From Nitrosophilus labii (GTDB taxonomy: Bacteria; Campylobacterota; Campylobacteria; Campylobacterales; Nitratiruptoraceae), in the NCBI RefSeq assembly GCF_014466985.1, contig NZ_AP022826.1, positions 1,674,001 to 1,738,000 of the forward strand: 64,000 bases of DNA, given 5' to 3'. The translations under genes and the position numbers were made by a program. Each line of letters begins with the position of its first letter. Position 1 is the first letter of the stretch. Below are positions 53,847 to 63,103 of the stretch, piece after piece. The notes beneath the pieces were generated by a model. That model was given only the letters and a program-made list of their open reading frames with translations, was not told the DNA's origin and did not search any database.

Positions 53847-54455
53847 TTGTTTACTGGACTTATAAGAGAGATAGCTAAAATAGAGAGTTTCGATAAAAGA
53901 TTTTTAAAACTTAAAGCTAAATATAAACCGGCTCTTGGTGACTCCATTGCTGTAAACGGATCGTGCCTTAGCGTTACAAAAATTTTTGAAAACGGATTTG
54001 AAGTGGAGTTGAGCGACGAAACGAGAAATATTGTAGCTTTGGAAAATTATAAAGAAAAAGTCCATATAGAACCTGCTATGAAACTGAGTGATAGAGTGGA
54101 AGGACATATAATCCAAGGGCATATCGATACGATTGGAACCATAACAAAAATAATCAAAAACATCAACTCTTTTGATTTTTATATAAATATACCAAAAGAG
54201 TATATTAAATTTGTTATTCCTAAAGGAAGTATTGCGGTTGATGGGGTTAGTTTAACCGTAAACGAAGTTTATGAAAACAGTTTCAGGCTTACGATAATAC
54301 CGCTTACAATGAAAGAGACACTCTTTGGCAGTTATAAAATAGGTCGAAGAGTCAATATCGAAACAGATATGTTTGCAAGATATTTATATTATATCTTTAA
54401 AAAAGAGAAAAAACTCAGCTGGAATGATATAGATAGAATTCAGGCTCTTTTTTGA
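53847..54455 (+). CDS. ribE: Riboflavin synthase alpha chain
   Basis: 202 residues, start codon TTG with AAGGA six bases ahead. Dismutates two lumazines to riboflavin. Two tandem lumazine-binding barrels: first MFTGLIREIAKIES ... GDSIAVNGSCLSVT, second SDRVEGHIIQGHIDTIGTI ... KGSIAVDGVSLTVNEV. Followed 13 bases later by thpR. Confidence 0.95.
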   Translation: MFTGLIREIAKIESFDKRFLKLKAKYKPALGDSIAVNGSCLSVTKIFENGFEVELSDETRNIVALENYKEKVHIEPAMKLSDRVEGHIIQGHIDTIGTITKIIKNINSFDFYINIPKEYIKFVIPKGSIAVDGVSLTVNEVYENSFRLTIIPLTMKETLFGSYKIGRRVNIETDMFARYLYYIFKKEKKLSWNDIDRIQALF

Positions 54456-54468
54456 TTGAAGGAGATGG

Positions 54469-54966
54469 ATGAGACTTTTTTTGGGAACTTTTGCAAAGAT
54501 TGATAATCTTGCCGCTATAAAAAGAGAGTTTGAAGATATAATTGAAGCCAAATGGGTTGAAGAAGAAAATATCCATCTAACATACCTTTTTTTAGGAGAG
54601 GTAGAGAATCCCAAAGATATTATCTTTAAACTAAAAAATATTCAGTACAAAAAAAAGAGTATTCAGATCAGGTCTCTTGGATATTTTGGAAGGCCGCCTA
54701 AAATTCTATATGCGAAAATAGAAGACAACGAGATAGAAGCTCTTTATAAAAATATTTGCAAAAGACTCGGTATAAAAATAGATAAAAAATATATTCCCCA
54801 TATAACTCTAGCTAGAATAAAAAAGACAAAAAATATAAATAGATTTTTAACAAAAATTGAAGAATTTAAAAACCATAAACTCGGAAATATGCAATTAGAA
54901 CTCTTTTTAATAAAGAGTGAACTTACACCCAAAGGACCTAAATACTTAGTTTTGGAGAAATTTTAA
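54469..54966 (+). CDS. thpR: RNA 2',3'-cyclic phosphodiesterase (2H family)
   Basis: 165 residues. 2H phosphoesterase with its two H-X-T/S motifs, HLTYLFLGEVE (about 36-46) and HITLARIKK (about 105-113), 60-70 residues apart as expected. Opens 2',3'-cyclic phosphate ends on RNA. Probably co-transcribed with ribE. Convergent with the AMMECR1 gene. Confidence 0.92.
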   Translation: MRLFLGTFAKIDNLAAIKREFEDIIEAKWVEEENIHLTYLFLGEVENPKDIIFKLKNIQYKKKSIQIRSLGYFGRPPKILYAKIEDNEIEALYKNICKRLGIKIDKKYIPHITLARIKKTKNINRFLTKIEEFKNHKLGNMQLELFLIKSELTPKGPKYLVLEKF

Positions 54967-55028
54967 TCAATGATACAGTAAAAAGCAAATGAGAGACTCT
55001 TAGACTCGTTTTTCAATAGAAAATGCTA

Positions 55029-55604
55029 TCAAAAGTCCTCTTCACTAAACTTTTCCACATAATATACTAAAATCTCGGGATGAAGTTCCAAACAGTTTGG
55101 ACGAAGTCCGGCTTTAATACAAAGATGTGCGAAAAACTGCTCAAAATCAGACAGTTCTTTCCAAACCTGTGGTAAAAAAGTAGCTTGATGGCTGCCATAT
55201 TTTAAAACAACACCATCTCGCCCCGGCACTATTTTGGCTCTTAAATCTTCTATATCCGTATAAGCAAGAGGTTTAGGTTCACTTAAGATAGATATCTCTA
55301 AAGTAATCTTATCAAACTCTTCAGGAGTTAAAGGAGGAAATCTAGGATCAGAAAAAGCAGCAGCTTTAGCATTCTCAATAATATCTTCTATAAGAGTTCT
55401 ATACGCAATTAGCGAACCTATACATCCTCTCAAACTTCCTCTCTCTTTTATAGTTACAAAAACTGCACCCAGTTTTGCTAAATCAGGAAACATTTCTAAA
55501 ACTCTTTTTTTCACCTCATTATTCAGTTCTTTATGACCCAAAAACTCCTCTTTTATAGCTATTCTTGCTATATTTAAAAGAGTCCTTTTAAATCTTTCAT
55601 CCAT
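55029..55604 (-). CDS. AMMECR1-domain protein
   Basis: 191 residues from the ATG at 55604 (AAAGGA upstream), overlapping the diguanylate cyclase stop by eight bases; the longer frame to 55655 has no ribosome site. The AMMECR1 signature LRGCIGS, plus AFSDPRFPPL and ILSEPKPL, is clear. This fold is widespread in archaea and bacteria, often next to MEMO-type dioxygenases or radical SAM activators, but its biochemical role is unknown. The last gene of the luxS-to-AMMECR1 run. Confidence 0.88.
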   Translation of the reverse strand: MDERFKRTLLNIARIAIKEEFLGHKELNNEVKKRVLEMFPDLAKLGAVFVTIKERGSLRGCIGSLIAYRTLIEDIIENAKAAAFSDPRFPPLTPEEFDKITLEISILSEPKPLAYTDIEDLRAKIVPGRDGVVLKYGSHQATFLPQVWKELSDFEQFFAHLCIKAGLRPNCLELHPEILVYYVEKFSEEDF

Positions 55605-57411
55605 TTTGATCCTTTTGTATAATAATCTTGTCTCTTCCGCTTCTTTTAGCTTCATAAAGAAGTTTGTCAGCTCTTAGATATAGAGTTTTTACGCTATCAT
55701 TTTTACTTAGTTTCGCAACACCTATACTGATTGTGATTTTTTCATCTATCAAATCGAAAGATTGTTTTGCAACTCTTTCTCTAATACGATTTAAAATCTT
55801 TTTTACACTCTCATATGAAAGCTCTTTAAATATTATAGCAAACTCCTCTCCTCCAATTCTAAAGACTGTATCTTTATTTCTAAGCGACTTTTCTATAACT
55901 TTTGCAACCTCTTTTAGGACATTATCGCCAACTTGATGACCAAACCTATCGTTAATCTTTTTAAAATAATCTATATCTAAAATAGCTAGCCATAAGTTTT
56001 TACCATCTTTTTTAGCAGACTCTATCTCAGCTTTTATCAGTTCATCAAAAAATCTTCTATTAAATAGTCCAGTTAAGCCGTCTGTAATGGCCATTTTTTT
56101 AAGTTGCATCTCATTAAGATACTCATTGGTTATATCAAAAAAAATTAAACTATATCTATTTTTGGAAACTTTGGAAACCTTTACAGAAAAAACATAAATT
56201 TTTTCTTTGTAAGATACTTTTACTCTAGAAGATTTATCTATATTTTCTATCAAAAACTCCGACCACTTTTTTCCTTGTCCAATATCTGGGTAAAAACCCT
56301 TCTCTTTGACAAAAAACTCGCAGATACATCTATGTCTTTTCAAAAAATCCTCTAAATTTTTAAAATCATGAAAATATTCAAAAAATCTTCTGTTGGCAAA
56401 TTGCATACTTTCACCATCTGTAATAATAACAATCTCTTGCAAAGAATCAAGGATATTAAAATAGTATCTGTTTTGAGCTTTTATAGCCTTCTCTTTATCT
56501 TTTGTGTATAAATAGATAATTAAAAGAATAAAAATTGATACTGTTAAAAAAAGAAATGCTAAATGTTTGAAAATTTTATTTTTATAAAAAAATTGATTTA
56601 AATCTTTTGCTTTTTTAACAAATATTACCCATCCAACAATCTGATTTTTGAAATTTTTCAAAGGGATCTTTGAAATATAAAGATCTTCATACGCTAAATA
56701 GGAGTCTTTTTTGATAATTTTTTCTATTCCCACTTTTTCTATGAGCTTTAATAAATCTTTTTTTATTTCAAAATTTACAACATAATAATCATCAATAAAC
56801 TTTTTTGTTAATGGATATAAAATCTTATTTTTATATTTTTTATCAGCGACGATTAGTGTTTCATACCCATACTTTTGTAAATTTTTAACGATAGAGTTGA
56901 AATGGCTTATAATCTCTATAAATCCTAAAAAACTATTTTGATCATAAATGGGTGCAATTGCATATATGGCCATAGTATATTTATTTATAGTGACAGTAGA
57001 GATAAATTCTGGATTGTTTAAAAGTGTCTTAAACTCTTCTCTATACTCTATCAAACTATCACCGCTTTTTTCAGACCAACTCCTATATATGATATTAGCT
57101 TTTTTATCAAGCAGTTCTAGCCAAATATTTTGATACTTTGTGTATTCCCTATATAGTTTTGGAAGATTTTCAACATTGCTCAAAAACTCTTTTTTTCCGT
57201 AGAAAATCTCATTTATATGTGAATTTTTGGATAATGTTATGCTTATAGCCAAAGTACTATTGAGTTTATTCTCTATCTCATTTTCTATCTCTATTTTGGC
57301 TCTATTAAAAGACTGAGTAAGTAGTGTATGCCAAAAAGATATATAGTTAATATAGCCAAAAAACGAAAAAATAAGAAAAATTACAAATATTATACTATAT
57401 TTTCTTAGCAT
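55597..57411 (-). CDS. Membrane sensor diguanylate cyclase (Cache-like, PAS-like, GGDEF)
   Basis: 604 residues. Transmembrane helix 1 at about 6-25, a periplasmic Cache-like sensor of about 240 residues, helix 2 at about 278-299, a PAS-like domain (about 315-430) and a C-terminal GGDEF domain (about 445-600). The active-site loop is RIGGEEFAII, and the inhibitory I-site RNKD lies five residues upstream, so both synthesis of c-di-GMP and product inhibition are expected. The sensor ligand is unknown. It overlaps mnmD by 17 bases. It could feed c-di-GMP to MshE elsewhere in the window. Confidence 0.9.
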   Translation of the reverse strand: MLRKYSIIFVIFLIFSFFGYINYISFWHTLLTQSFNRAKIEIENEIENKLNSTLAISITLSKNSHINEIFYGKKEFLSNVENLPKLYREYTKYQNIWLELLDKKANIIYRSWSEKSGDSLIEYREEFKTLLNNPEFISTVTINKYTMAIYAIAPIYDQNSFLGFIEIISHFNSIVKNLQKYGYETLIVADKKYKNKILYPLTKKFIDDYYVVNFEIKKDLLKLIEKVGIEKIIKKDSYLAYEDLYISKIPLKNFKNQIVGWVIFVKKAKDLNQFFYKNKIFKHLAFLFLTVSIFILLIIYLYTKDKEKAIKAQNRYYFNILDSLQEIVIITDGESMQFANRRFFEYFHDFKNLEDFLKRHRCICEFFVKEKGFYPDIGQGKKWSEFLIENIDKSSRVKVSYKEKIYVFSVKVSKVSKNRYSLIFFDITNEYLNEMQLKKMAITDGLTGLFNRRFFDELIKAEIESAKKDGKNLWLAILDIDYFKKINDRFGHQVGDNVLKEVAKVIEKSLRNKDTVFRIGGEEFAIIFKELSYESVKKILNRIRERVAKQSFDLIDEKITISIGVAKLSKNDSVKTLYLRADKLLYEAKRSGRDKIIIQKDQNG

Positions 57412-58135
57412 CTCTATCTCTAAGCGCCTTAGAGCTGCTTCTTTTCTTTTTTGTCTTCATATCAATCTCTTTTAGAGGCAACTCTTTTCTTGAAGCAACT
57501 GTTTGCTTCTTTATGCCCTCTATTTCTCTTTCAAAAACTCTAAAGCCGCTCTCATAAAGTGCAAGTCTTACCGAAGCGGCAATCGAATATGTTGTTATTA
57601 TACCTTCGTCATTCATTATACGTGATATATCTTTAAAATACTCTACAGTCCATAAAAGAGGATTTTTTTTAGGACTAAAAGGGTCTTGATAAAGTATATC
57701 TATCTGTTTATCTATCTTTTTTATTACTTCTCTTGCATCACCTATTTTTATCTCTATTTTAATCTTTTCATCTTCATAAAACAGGTTATTTAATATAGAG
57801 TTGATCACATTTTTTAGCGGATCAAACTCTTTTGGATAATCAAAACTTTTTAAGTTTCTAATTAGATTTTCATCGAATTCTGGAGAAATTATGCGTATTT
57901 TCTTATCAATTTTATTTTTTTTCAAATAGTAGAGTGTTGTTAGAGTATTATAACCTAATCCAAAGCAGATATCTAAAATAGTGAGTTCATCTTTTTTTGC
58001 AGCATATAAAAAAGCGGGCTCCACATGTTTTTTTAAAGATTCGCTGAGTGCTCCATCATTTACATTGTGGTAGCACTCATCAAATTCTTCACTATAAAGA
58101 GTATAAGTTTCATCTTTCGTTTTAACTCTTTTCAT
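57395..58135 (-). CDS. mnmD: MnmC/MnmD-type tRNA methyltransferase
   Basis: 246 residues. SAM-dependent methyltransferase of the DUF752 family: LDICFGLGYNTLTTLYYL is the SAM site and YQDPFSPKKNPLLWTVEYF the substrate loop. It corresponds to the MnmC(M) domain that makes the final methylation of mnm5s2U, here without the fused FAD domain, which complements mnmG at 52 kb. A basic C-terminal tail. Overlaps arsC by 14 bases. Confidence 0.9.
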   Translation of the reverse strand: MKRVKTKDETYTLYSEEFDECYHNVNDGALSESLKKHVEPAFLYAAKKDELTILDICFGLGYNTLTTLYYLKKNKIDKKIRIISPEFDENLIRNLKSFDYPKEFDPLKNVINSILNNLFYEDEKIKIEIKIGDAREVIKKIDKQIDILYQDPFSPKKNPLLWTVEYFKDISRIMNDEGIITTYSIAASVRLALYESGFRVFEREIEGIKKQTVASRKELPLKEIDMKTKKKRSSSKALRDRDAKKI

Positions 58136-58472
58136 CTACCAATTCTTTAAATCTATCTACAGGTCTTCCCAAGATAGCTTTTTCGCCTTTTATCAATATA
58201 GGTCTTTCTATTAGTTTTGGATGTTCGCACATAGCTTTTAAAATAGTATCTTCATTGGCATTATTTAATCCCAGTTCTTTAAAAAGCTTCTCTTTTTTTC
58301 TTACAAGCTCACTAGGCTTCATACCCAATTTTTTAAGCACATCTTTTAACTCTTCACATGAAGGCGGCTTGTTTATATACTTTCTAACTTCTACATCCAA
58401 TCCTTCCAAAAATTTTAAACCATCTCTACTTTTTGAACATCTAGGATTATGCCATAAGATATATTTTGCCAT
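58122..58472 (-). CDS. arsC: ArsC-family arsenate reductase-like protein
   Basis: 116 residues from the ATG at 58472 (AGGAGGGGAG upstream). Thioredoxin-fold ArsC: NPRCSKSRDGLKFLE with the catalytic Cys12, and the C-terminal LIERPILI and LGRPVD blocks with the conserved arginines. Proteins of this size may reduce arsenate with glutaredoxin or may be YffB/Spx-like regulators; there is no ars operon nearby, so the arsenate role is not certain. Confidence 0.82.
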   Translation of the reverse strand: MAKYILWHNPRCSKSRDGLKFLEGLDVEVRKYINKPPSCEELKDVLKKLGMKPSELVRKKEKLFKELGLNNANEDTILKAMCEHPKLIERPILIKGEKAILGRPVDRFKELVDEKS

Positions 58473-58488
58473 TTCTCCCCTCCTATTT

Positions 58489-58785
58489 TTATGCCAACTC
58501 ATCCAATTCCGCAAACATTATCGCTTCCAAAATATCTTCTATATACATATTTTTTCTAGCCAAAAGTGCCCTTGCGCCAAGCTCAAAAACCTCTTCTAAA
58601 TCTTCGTTTCTATCATTTACTACTATATAATCAAATATTTCGTTAGAAAAACTTTTTTTAAATTCGCTATTTTTAACTTTAGCGCCATCTGCCAATTTTA
58701 AAAAAACAAAATAGTTTGCATCAGCTATTGATGTTATTTTTCCCTCTTCCATATCATTCAAATCAACAGGTATTACTACTAACAT
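58489..58785 (-). CDS. NifX/NafY-like (dinitrogenase Fe-Mo cofactor-fold) small protein
   Basis: 98 residues. The sequence begins MLVVIPVDLND and has the IADANYFVFLKLADG, FDYIVVNDRNED and MYIEDILEAIMF blocks that resemble the RNase H-like NifX/MTH1175 fold, although no nitrogenase is implied. Such proteins bind or carry metal clusters in some systems. It lies between luxS and arsC with short gaps. Family placement is by eye. Confidence 0.55.
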   Translation of the reverse strand: MLVVIPVDLNDMEEGKITSIADANYFVFLKLADGAKVKNSEFKKSFSNEIFDYIVVNDRNEDLEEVFELGARALLARKNMYIEDILEAIMFAELDELA

Positions 58786-58803
58786 CTCCTCCCCCTTTAT
58801 ATA

Positions 58804-59358
58804 TCAATTTTGACCTATTACCTTAACCTCTTGGGGTCTAACATCGCATCTATGTTTATCTATACTTTCCAGATCCAATACCAACTCTTCGTTATTTATA
58901 ATGGATATTCCATTATTAACTACATACATTGCAACTTTTTGTGCTTCGTTAAGTGAATGCATATAACAGCTTCCACACTGATAAATATTAAGTTCTGGAA
59001 TATCTTTTATATCTTTCAAAGATAAAATATCTCTCATACTTTTTTCCCAAGATGCAGCCACATCTAATTCACTTGGTTTACCAATAACGCTCATATAAAA
59101 GCCCGTTCTGCAACCCATAGGAGAGATATCTATAATCTCAACATCCTCGCTATTTAAATGTTCTCTCATAAATCCGGCAAAAAGATGCTCTAGTGTATGT
59201 ATCCCTTTTTCACTTATTATCTCTTTGTTAGGTCTGCAAAATCTAAGATCAAATACTCTTATATCATCACCTTTTGGTGTTTTCATATCTTTTGCAACTC
59301 TAACTGCAGGTGCAATCATCTTGGTATGATCTACCGTAAAACTCTCTAACAGCGGCAT
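58804..59358 (-). CDS. luxS: S-ribosylhomocysteine lyase
   Basis: 184 residues from the ATG at 59358: AAGGA lies seven bases ahead of it, and [14 protein letters not shown] is the standard LuxS N-terminus; two upstream in-frame ATG codons are too close to or outside the ribosome site. Metal-binding HTLEH (His54, His58) and a C-terminal Cys in [20 protein letters not shown] contains the catalytic cysteine. It makes homocysteine and DPD, the AI-2 precursor, as part of methyl recycling. Confidence 0.96.
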   Translation of the reverse strand: MPLLESFTVDHTKMIAPAVRVAKDMKTPKGDDIRVFDLRFCRPNKEIISEKGIHTLEHLFAGFMREHLNSEDVEIIDISPMGCRTGFYMSVIGKPSELDVAASWEKSMRDILSLKDIKDIPELNIYQCGSCYMHSLNEAQKVAMYVVNNGISIINNEELVLDLESIDKHRCDVRPQEVKVIGQN

Positions 59359-59447
59359 TTTCATCCTTATTGATATAAATTTTAGATATTTTAGCATAAT
59401 TTTAGGATAAGAGTGAGGTGTGAGTGTGGGTGTGGGTATGAGACTAA

Positions 59448-59478
59448 AAAGGCAAATCGCCTAAGCGATTTTGCCTTT
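59448..59478 (-). terminator. Terminator at the end of the por operon
   Basis: AAAGGCAAATCGC and GCGATTTTGCCTTT pair with a single bulged base around a short loop. The porB stop codon is at its right edge. The spacer just to the left (59410-59442) is a G/T-rich simple sequence (GTGAGTGTGGGTGTGGG). Confidence 0.8.
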
Positions 59479-60475
59479 ATACTCCAGCCTCTTCTCTTCT
59501 TTGAAGATGTTCCCACTTAGTGTCAACAGCTTTTTGCCATAAATCTATAATATGTCTGTTTTCAGGTTTAAAAAGATGTTTAAATCTAGGCTGAGCAGCA
59601 AGATACTCTTCTACAGGAATTTTGTTTTTAGGTCTATATGTGATATTTAGTTTTGTATTGTAAATTATGCCATGCTCATCTCTTTCGTTAATGATCTCAT
59701 ATAGCGGCCATACACAACTTTCCACTCCAAGATCACTTACCTCTATGGTATCTTCAGGAGCATGCTTCCACTCTGTTGTACATGCACTTTGAGCGTTGAT
59801 ATAAACAGGCCCGTTAACTTCAAAACCTTTTTGAACTTTTTTAACCAAATCTTTCCATTTAGAAGGACTCACTTGAGCTACATAAGGGGCTCCATGATCA
59901 GACATAATCTCTACCATAGACTTTTTCATCATTTTTTCGCCGTAACTTACCGTTCCTGCAGGACTAGTAGTAGTACTTGCTCCTATAGGAGTTGAAGAGC
60001 TTCTTTGTCCTCCTGTATTTGCATAAACCTCGTTATCAAGACATACATACATAAAGTTGTGACCTCTCTCAAAAGCACCGCTTAAAGACTGAAAACCAAT
60101 ATCATAAGTACCACCATCCCCTGCAAAAGCGACAAATTTCGGTTCACGTCCCTCTTCTAACATTTTTTTAGTTGCTTCTGGAAGTCTTCCTTTTCTTTTT
60201 AATACTTCATAAGCAGCCTGAGCCGTAGCTATGGCAACGGCAGCATTCTCAAACCCAATATGTATCCAGCTAACATCCCAAGAAGTTTTTGGATACACTG
60301 CTGTACAAACCTCCAAACATCCAGTAGCCGTTGCTACTATAACAGGATCGTTTGTAGCATTTAATACTTCTCTAACTATGATATTATGAGAACATCCGGG
60401 ACACATTAAGTTTGCGCCCTCATATCTATCGTTCGATAGAGAAAACTCTTTTAAGTTTTTTATTTTTTTAGTCAT
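59477..60475 (-). CDS. porB: Pyruvate:ferredoxin oxidoreductase, beta subunit
   Basis: 332 residues. Thiamine pyrophosphate-binding subunit: FAGDGGTYDIGFQSLSGA is the TPP motif. The cysteines in LMCPGCSH, ATGCLEVC and SACTTEW provide the proximal [4Fe-4S] cluster. Interconverts pyruvate and acetyl-CoA/CO2 with ferredoxin, central to the reverse TCA cycle in autotrophic Campylobacterota. Last gene of porGDAB; preceded by a 67-base gap with a ribosome site. Confidence 0.95.
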   Translation of the reverse strand: MTKKIKNLKEFSLSNDRYEGANLMCPGCSHNIIVREVLNATNDPVIVATATGCLEVCTAVYPKTSWDVSWIHIGFENAAVAIATAQAAYEVLKRKGRLPEATKKMLEEGREPKFVAFAGDGGTYDIGFQSLSGAFERGHNFMYVCLDNEVYANTGGQRSSSTPIGASTTTSPAGTVSYGEKMMKKSMVEIMSDHGAPYVAQVSPSKWKDLVKKVQKGFEVNGPVYINAQSACTTEWKHAPEDTIEVSDLGVESCVWPLYEIINERDEHGIIYNTKLNITYRPKNKIPVEEYLAAQPRFKHLFKPENRHIIDLWQKAVDTKWEHLQRREEAGV

Positions 60476-60542
60476 CTTTTTTCTCCTTCAAAAATTGTGA
60501 GGACAGTACCAAATGCAACTTTTTTCGCCTCTAGTCCATCAC

Positions 60543-61760
60543 TCAATAAAAGCTTAGTTTAGGTCCTCTTAGTCCTATAAATTGTTGAAGCGGATATTTT
60601 CTTTCACCCGCTTTTGCACACTCGTCAAGTTGTCTATAAATATCAACTAAATGATCAATAGTGGTATCTCTACCTCCAAGCCCATATATATAATTAAGTA
60701 TAACTGGGCTCTTTCCAGCAGCAAGCATAGCCGCGCTTATTTCATTAAAGAGTGCTCCAAACGTTCCTCCTGGTGCACTTCTATCCATAGCAGCAACAGC
60801 TTTTATGTTTGAAAGAGCCTTTTGAACCTCTTCAAACGGGAATGGTCTTAAAACCCTAAGACTTACTACTCCGGCTTTAATACCTTCTTCTCTCATCTTA
60901 TCAGCAGCCACTTGAGCACTCTCTACCGTAGTTCCAAGAGCAAATATAGCTATATCAGCATCATCCATTTTATATTTATACACAAAATCATACTCACGTC
61001 CCGTCAAATCTTTAAATTCGTCAAAAACTCTCTTAATAACTTTTTTTGAGTTCATTAAATCGTTATGCTGTCTCGCTTTATGCTCAAAATGCCAATCTTC
61101 TTCTGTCTGTACTCCGTGAGTTACGGGATTGGAAACGTCTAACATACTATTTACAGGCTTATAATCTCCAACAAACTCTGTAGCAACCTCATCTTGCAAA
61201 GGTCTTACATTTTGGGCAGTATGAGAACACAAAAAGCCATCTTGATGAACCATTACCGGAAGTCTTACATCCAAATCTTCTCCGATTTTAAAAGCCATTA
61301 AAGTAAGATCATAAGCTTCTTGAGGATTGTATGAACAAAGATTTATCCATCCCGCATCACGTCCAAGATACATATCGGAATGATCACCGTTAACATTTAA
61401 GGGTGCTGCAAGAGCTCTATTTACTACGGTTAATACTATAGGTAGTCTCATACCGCTTGCTTGATACAAAACTTCAACCATCAATGCAAAACCTTGAGAA
61501 CTTGTAGCAGTTGCCGCTCTTGCTCCTGCAGCACTAGCTGCAACACAACCACTCATCGCAGAGTGCTCGCTCTCAACCATAATAAAATCGCCATCAACAT
61601 ATCCGTCTGCTAAAAATTGTGAATAGTTTTGTACTATTGGAGTCGATGGAGTAATAGGATATGCCGCTACAACATCTACTTGAGCTTGTCTCAGCGCTTG
61701 AGCGGCAGCCATATTACCGTCCCAAACCTCCACTTCGTTTAACTCATACTTTTTTGCCAT
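60543..61760 (-). CDS. porA: Pyruvate:ferredoxin oxidoreductase, alpha subunit
   Basis: 405 residues. The PYR-domain subunit. AAYPITPSTPIVQNYSQFL, MVESEHSAMSGCVAASAAGARAATATSSQGFALM and the C-terminal transketolase-like block GVVSLRVLRPFPFEEV are family signatures. Follows porD by 12 bases and pairs with porB to form the active site. Confidence 0.95.
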   Translation of the reverse strand: MAKKYELNEVEVWDGNMAAAQALRQAQVDVVAAYPITPSTPIVQNYSQFLADGYVDGDFIMVESEHSAMSGCVAASAAGARAATATSSQGFALMVEVLYQASGMRLPIVLTVVNRALAAPLNVNGDHSDMYLGRDAGWINLCSYNPQEAYDLTLMAFKIGEDLDVRLPVMVHQDGFLCSHTAQNVRPLQDEVATEFVGDYKPVNSMLDVSNPVTHGVQTEEDWHFEHKARQHNDLMNSKKVIKRVFDEFKDLTGREYDFVYKYKMDDADIAIFALGTTVESAQVAADKMREEGIKAGVVSLRVLRPFPFEEVQKALSNIKAVAAMDRSAPGGTFGALFNEISAAMLAAGKSPVILNYIYGLGGRDTTIDHLVDIYRQLDECAKAGERKYPLQQFIGLRGPKLSFY

Positions 61761-61772
61761 TGTCTATTCCTT

Positions 61773-62180
61773 TTACTTTTTCTTTTCTTCTTTAGAAGGC
61801 CACTTTGATAGTGCCTCATCATTATCCATATGTTCAGGATACATCAGTAGTGATTTAGGGTTTGTAGGACAAACTTCAACACAGATACCACATCCCTTAC
61901 AGTGATCATAAATCACGCCTATCATCTTTTTGTCTCTGCTCAAAATCGACATATCTGGACAAAATACCCAACAAAACTGGCAATCTATACAATAGTCTCT
62001 ATTGAAAACCGGTTTTTCAACCCTCCAATCACCTACACTATACTCATGAGAGTTAGTAGGCGCATATGGTCTTTCATCCATAGGAACTTCAGCAATATCT
62101 TCAACCGGCTCAGTAAATGAAAAAAGTGCAGCGCCGGGAATTAATTCATTCCATCCTAAATCTTTAATATCTTTAGCCAT
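61773..62180 (-). CDS. porD: Pyruvate:ferredoxin oxidoreductase, delta subunit
   Basis: 135 residues. Two [4Fe-4S] ferredoxin motifs, CIDCQFCWVFCP and CKGCGICVEVCPTNP, transfer electrons from the catalytic subunits to ferredoxin or flavodoxin. The N-terminal 60 residues are an extension typical of Campylobacterota PorD. Second gene of the operon. Confidence 0.93.
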   Translation of the reverse strand: MAKDIKDLGWNELIPGAALFSFTEPVEDIAEVPMDERPYAPTNSHEYSVGDWRVEKPVFNRDYCIDCQFCWVFCPDMSILSRDKKMIGVIYDHCKGCGICVEVCPTNPKSLLMYPEHMDNDEALSKWPSKEEKKK

Positions 62181-62190
62181 CTTTTATCCT

Positions 62191-62748
62191 TTACTTAACT
62201 TCGTTATAGGCTCTCTCGATTGCAGCCATATTAGCATCGATAATTTTTTGAGGAAATTTTGACAATACTTTTTTCATAGCATCTTGGAAATATTCAAGCT
62301 CGAACATTCCAGATACTTTCATCAAAGCTCCCAACATTGGAGTATTTGGGATAGCCCTTCCTATAGTATCTAAAGATATCTGCATACAATCAACTACATA
62401 TACCTCTTTACCTTTTAGTTTTGGTTGAGCATTTATAAGCTCCTCTTTTGAAAGATGTGTAGTGATGATATATTTGGTATCCTCTTTTTCGTTGGCAGTT
62501 ATATCGGCGGTATAAGTAAGACCAGGGTCTATTACTAACACATAATCCGGTCTCATAAATTTTTCATGATTTAATATAGGTTTATCATCAACCCTATTAT
62601 ACGCCGTCATGGCTGCACCCCTTTTTGCCGAACCGTAGAAAGCGAAAGCTTGTACAAATTTTCCGGTATTAGCAACAACGTCCGCTAAACCTTTTGCTCC
62701 GGTAACGGCCCCTTGTCCTGCACGGCTATGCCATCTAATTTCTAACAT
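62191..62748 (-). CDS. porG: Pyruvate:ferredoxin oxidoreductase, gamma subunit
   Basis: 185 residues. Starts MLEIRWHSRAGQGAVTGAKGLADV, the classic gamma-subunit opening, with PDYVLVIDPGL and PNTPMLGALMKVSG downstream. First gene of porGDAB, with a strong GAGGGAGAT ribosome site; the spacer of about 355 bases ahead of it should hold the promoter. Confidence 0.94.
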   Translation of the reverse strand: MLEIRWHSRAGQGAVTGAKGLADVVANTGKFVQAFAFYGSAKRGAAMTAYNRVDDKPILNHEKFMRPDYVLVIDPGLTYTADITANEKEDTKYIITTHLSKEELINAQPKLKGKEVYVVDCMQISLDTIGRAIPNTPMLGALMKVSGMFELEYFQDAMKKVLSKFPQKIIDANMAAIERAYNEVK

Positions 62749-63103
62749 TTCATCTCCCTCTCAAATACTTATATAGTTTGTTGCTTAATTGTAATCATTT
62801 TGTTCTTAAATAAGGCTTTATTATTTTAGGAATAAGCATTGATAAAATTCCATTCAAAAGTTTTTAACATTATATCAATATAATTCTCCAAAAATTAAAA
62901 TTTAAAGAAAGCTTTTTAAAAAGGTACGTGGTCGGTATAAGTAGAGTATATAAAACTGAAGTTTGAATGAAAAAAATCTACTTATTAGTTTCCAATAACG
63001 TTTATTAAAGCTCTAGTACTGCGCGTTTAACAACACCTTCACTCTACGATATATATGTGTAAAATTTAGTAATTTTTCAATCTTTCTATTTTTTAGAACC
63101 ATA
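62749..63103. other. AT-rich spacer of 355 bases upstream of porG
   Basis: No ORF seen. The part next to porG contains CTATATAAGT-like -10 sequence on the minus strand, and the rest is very AT-rich without strong hairpins. It separates the por operon from the HAD phosphatase gene on the same strand. Confidence 0.5.

Noticed and set aside
58122-58472. Arsenic resistance operon
   Set aside because: Only an ArsC-family gene is present, with no ArsR, ArsB or Acr3; the neighbours are luxS and mnmD.
58489-58785. Nitrogenase-related function for the NifX-like protein
   Set aside because: No nif genes are in the window, and the fold is common in non-fixing bacteria and archaea.
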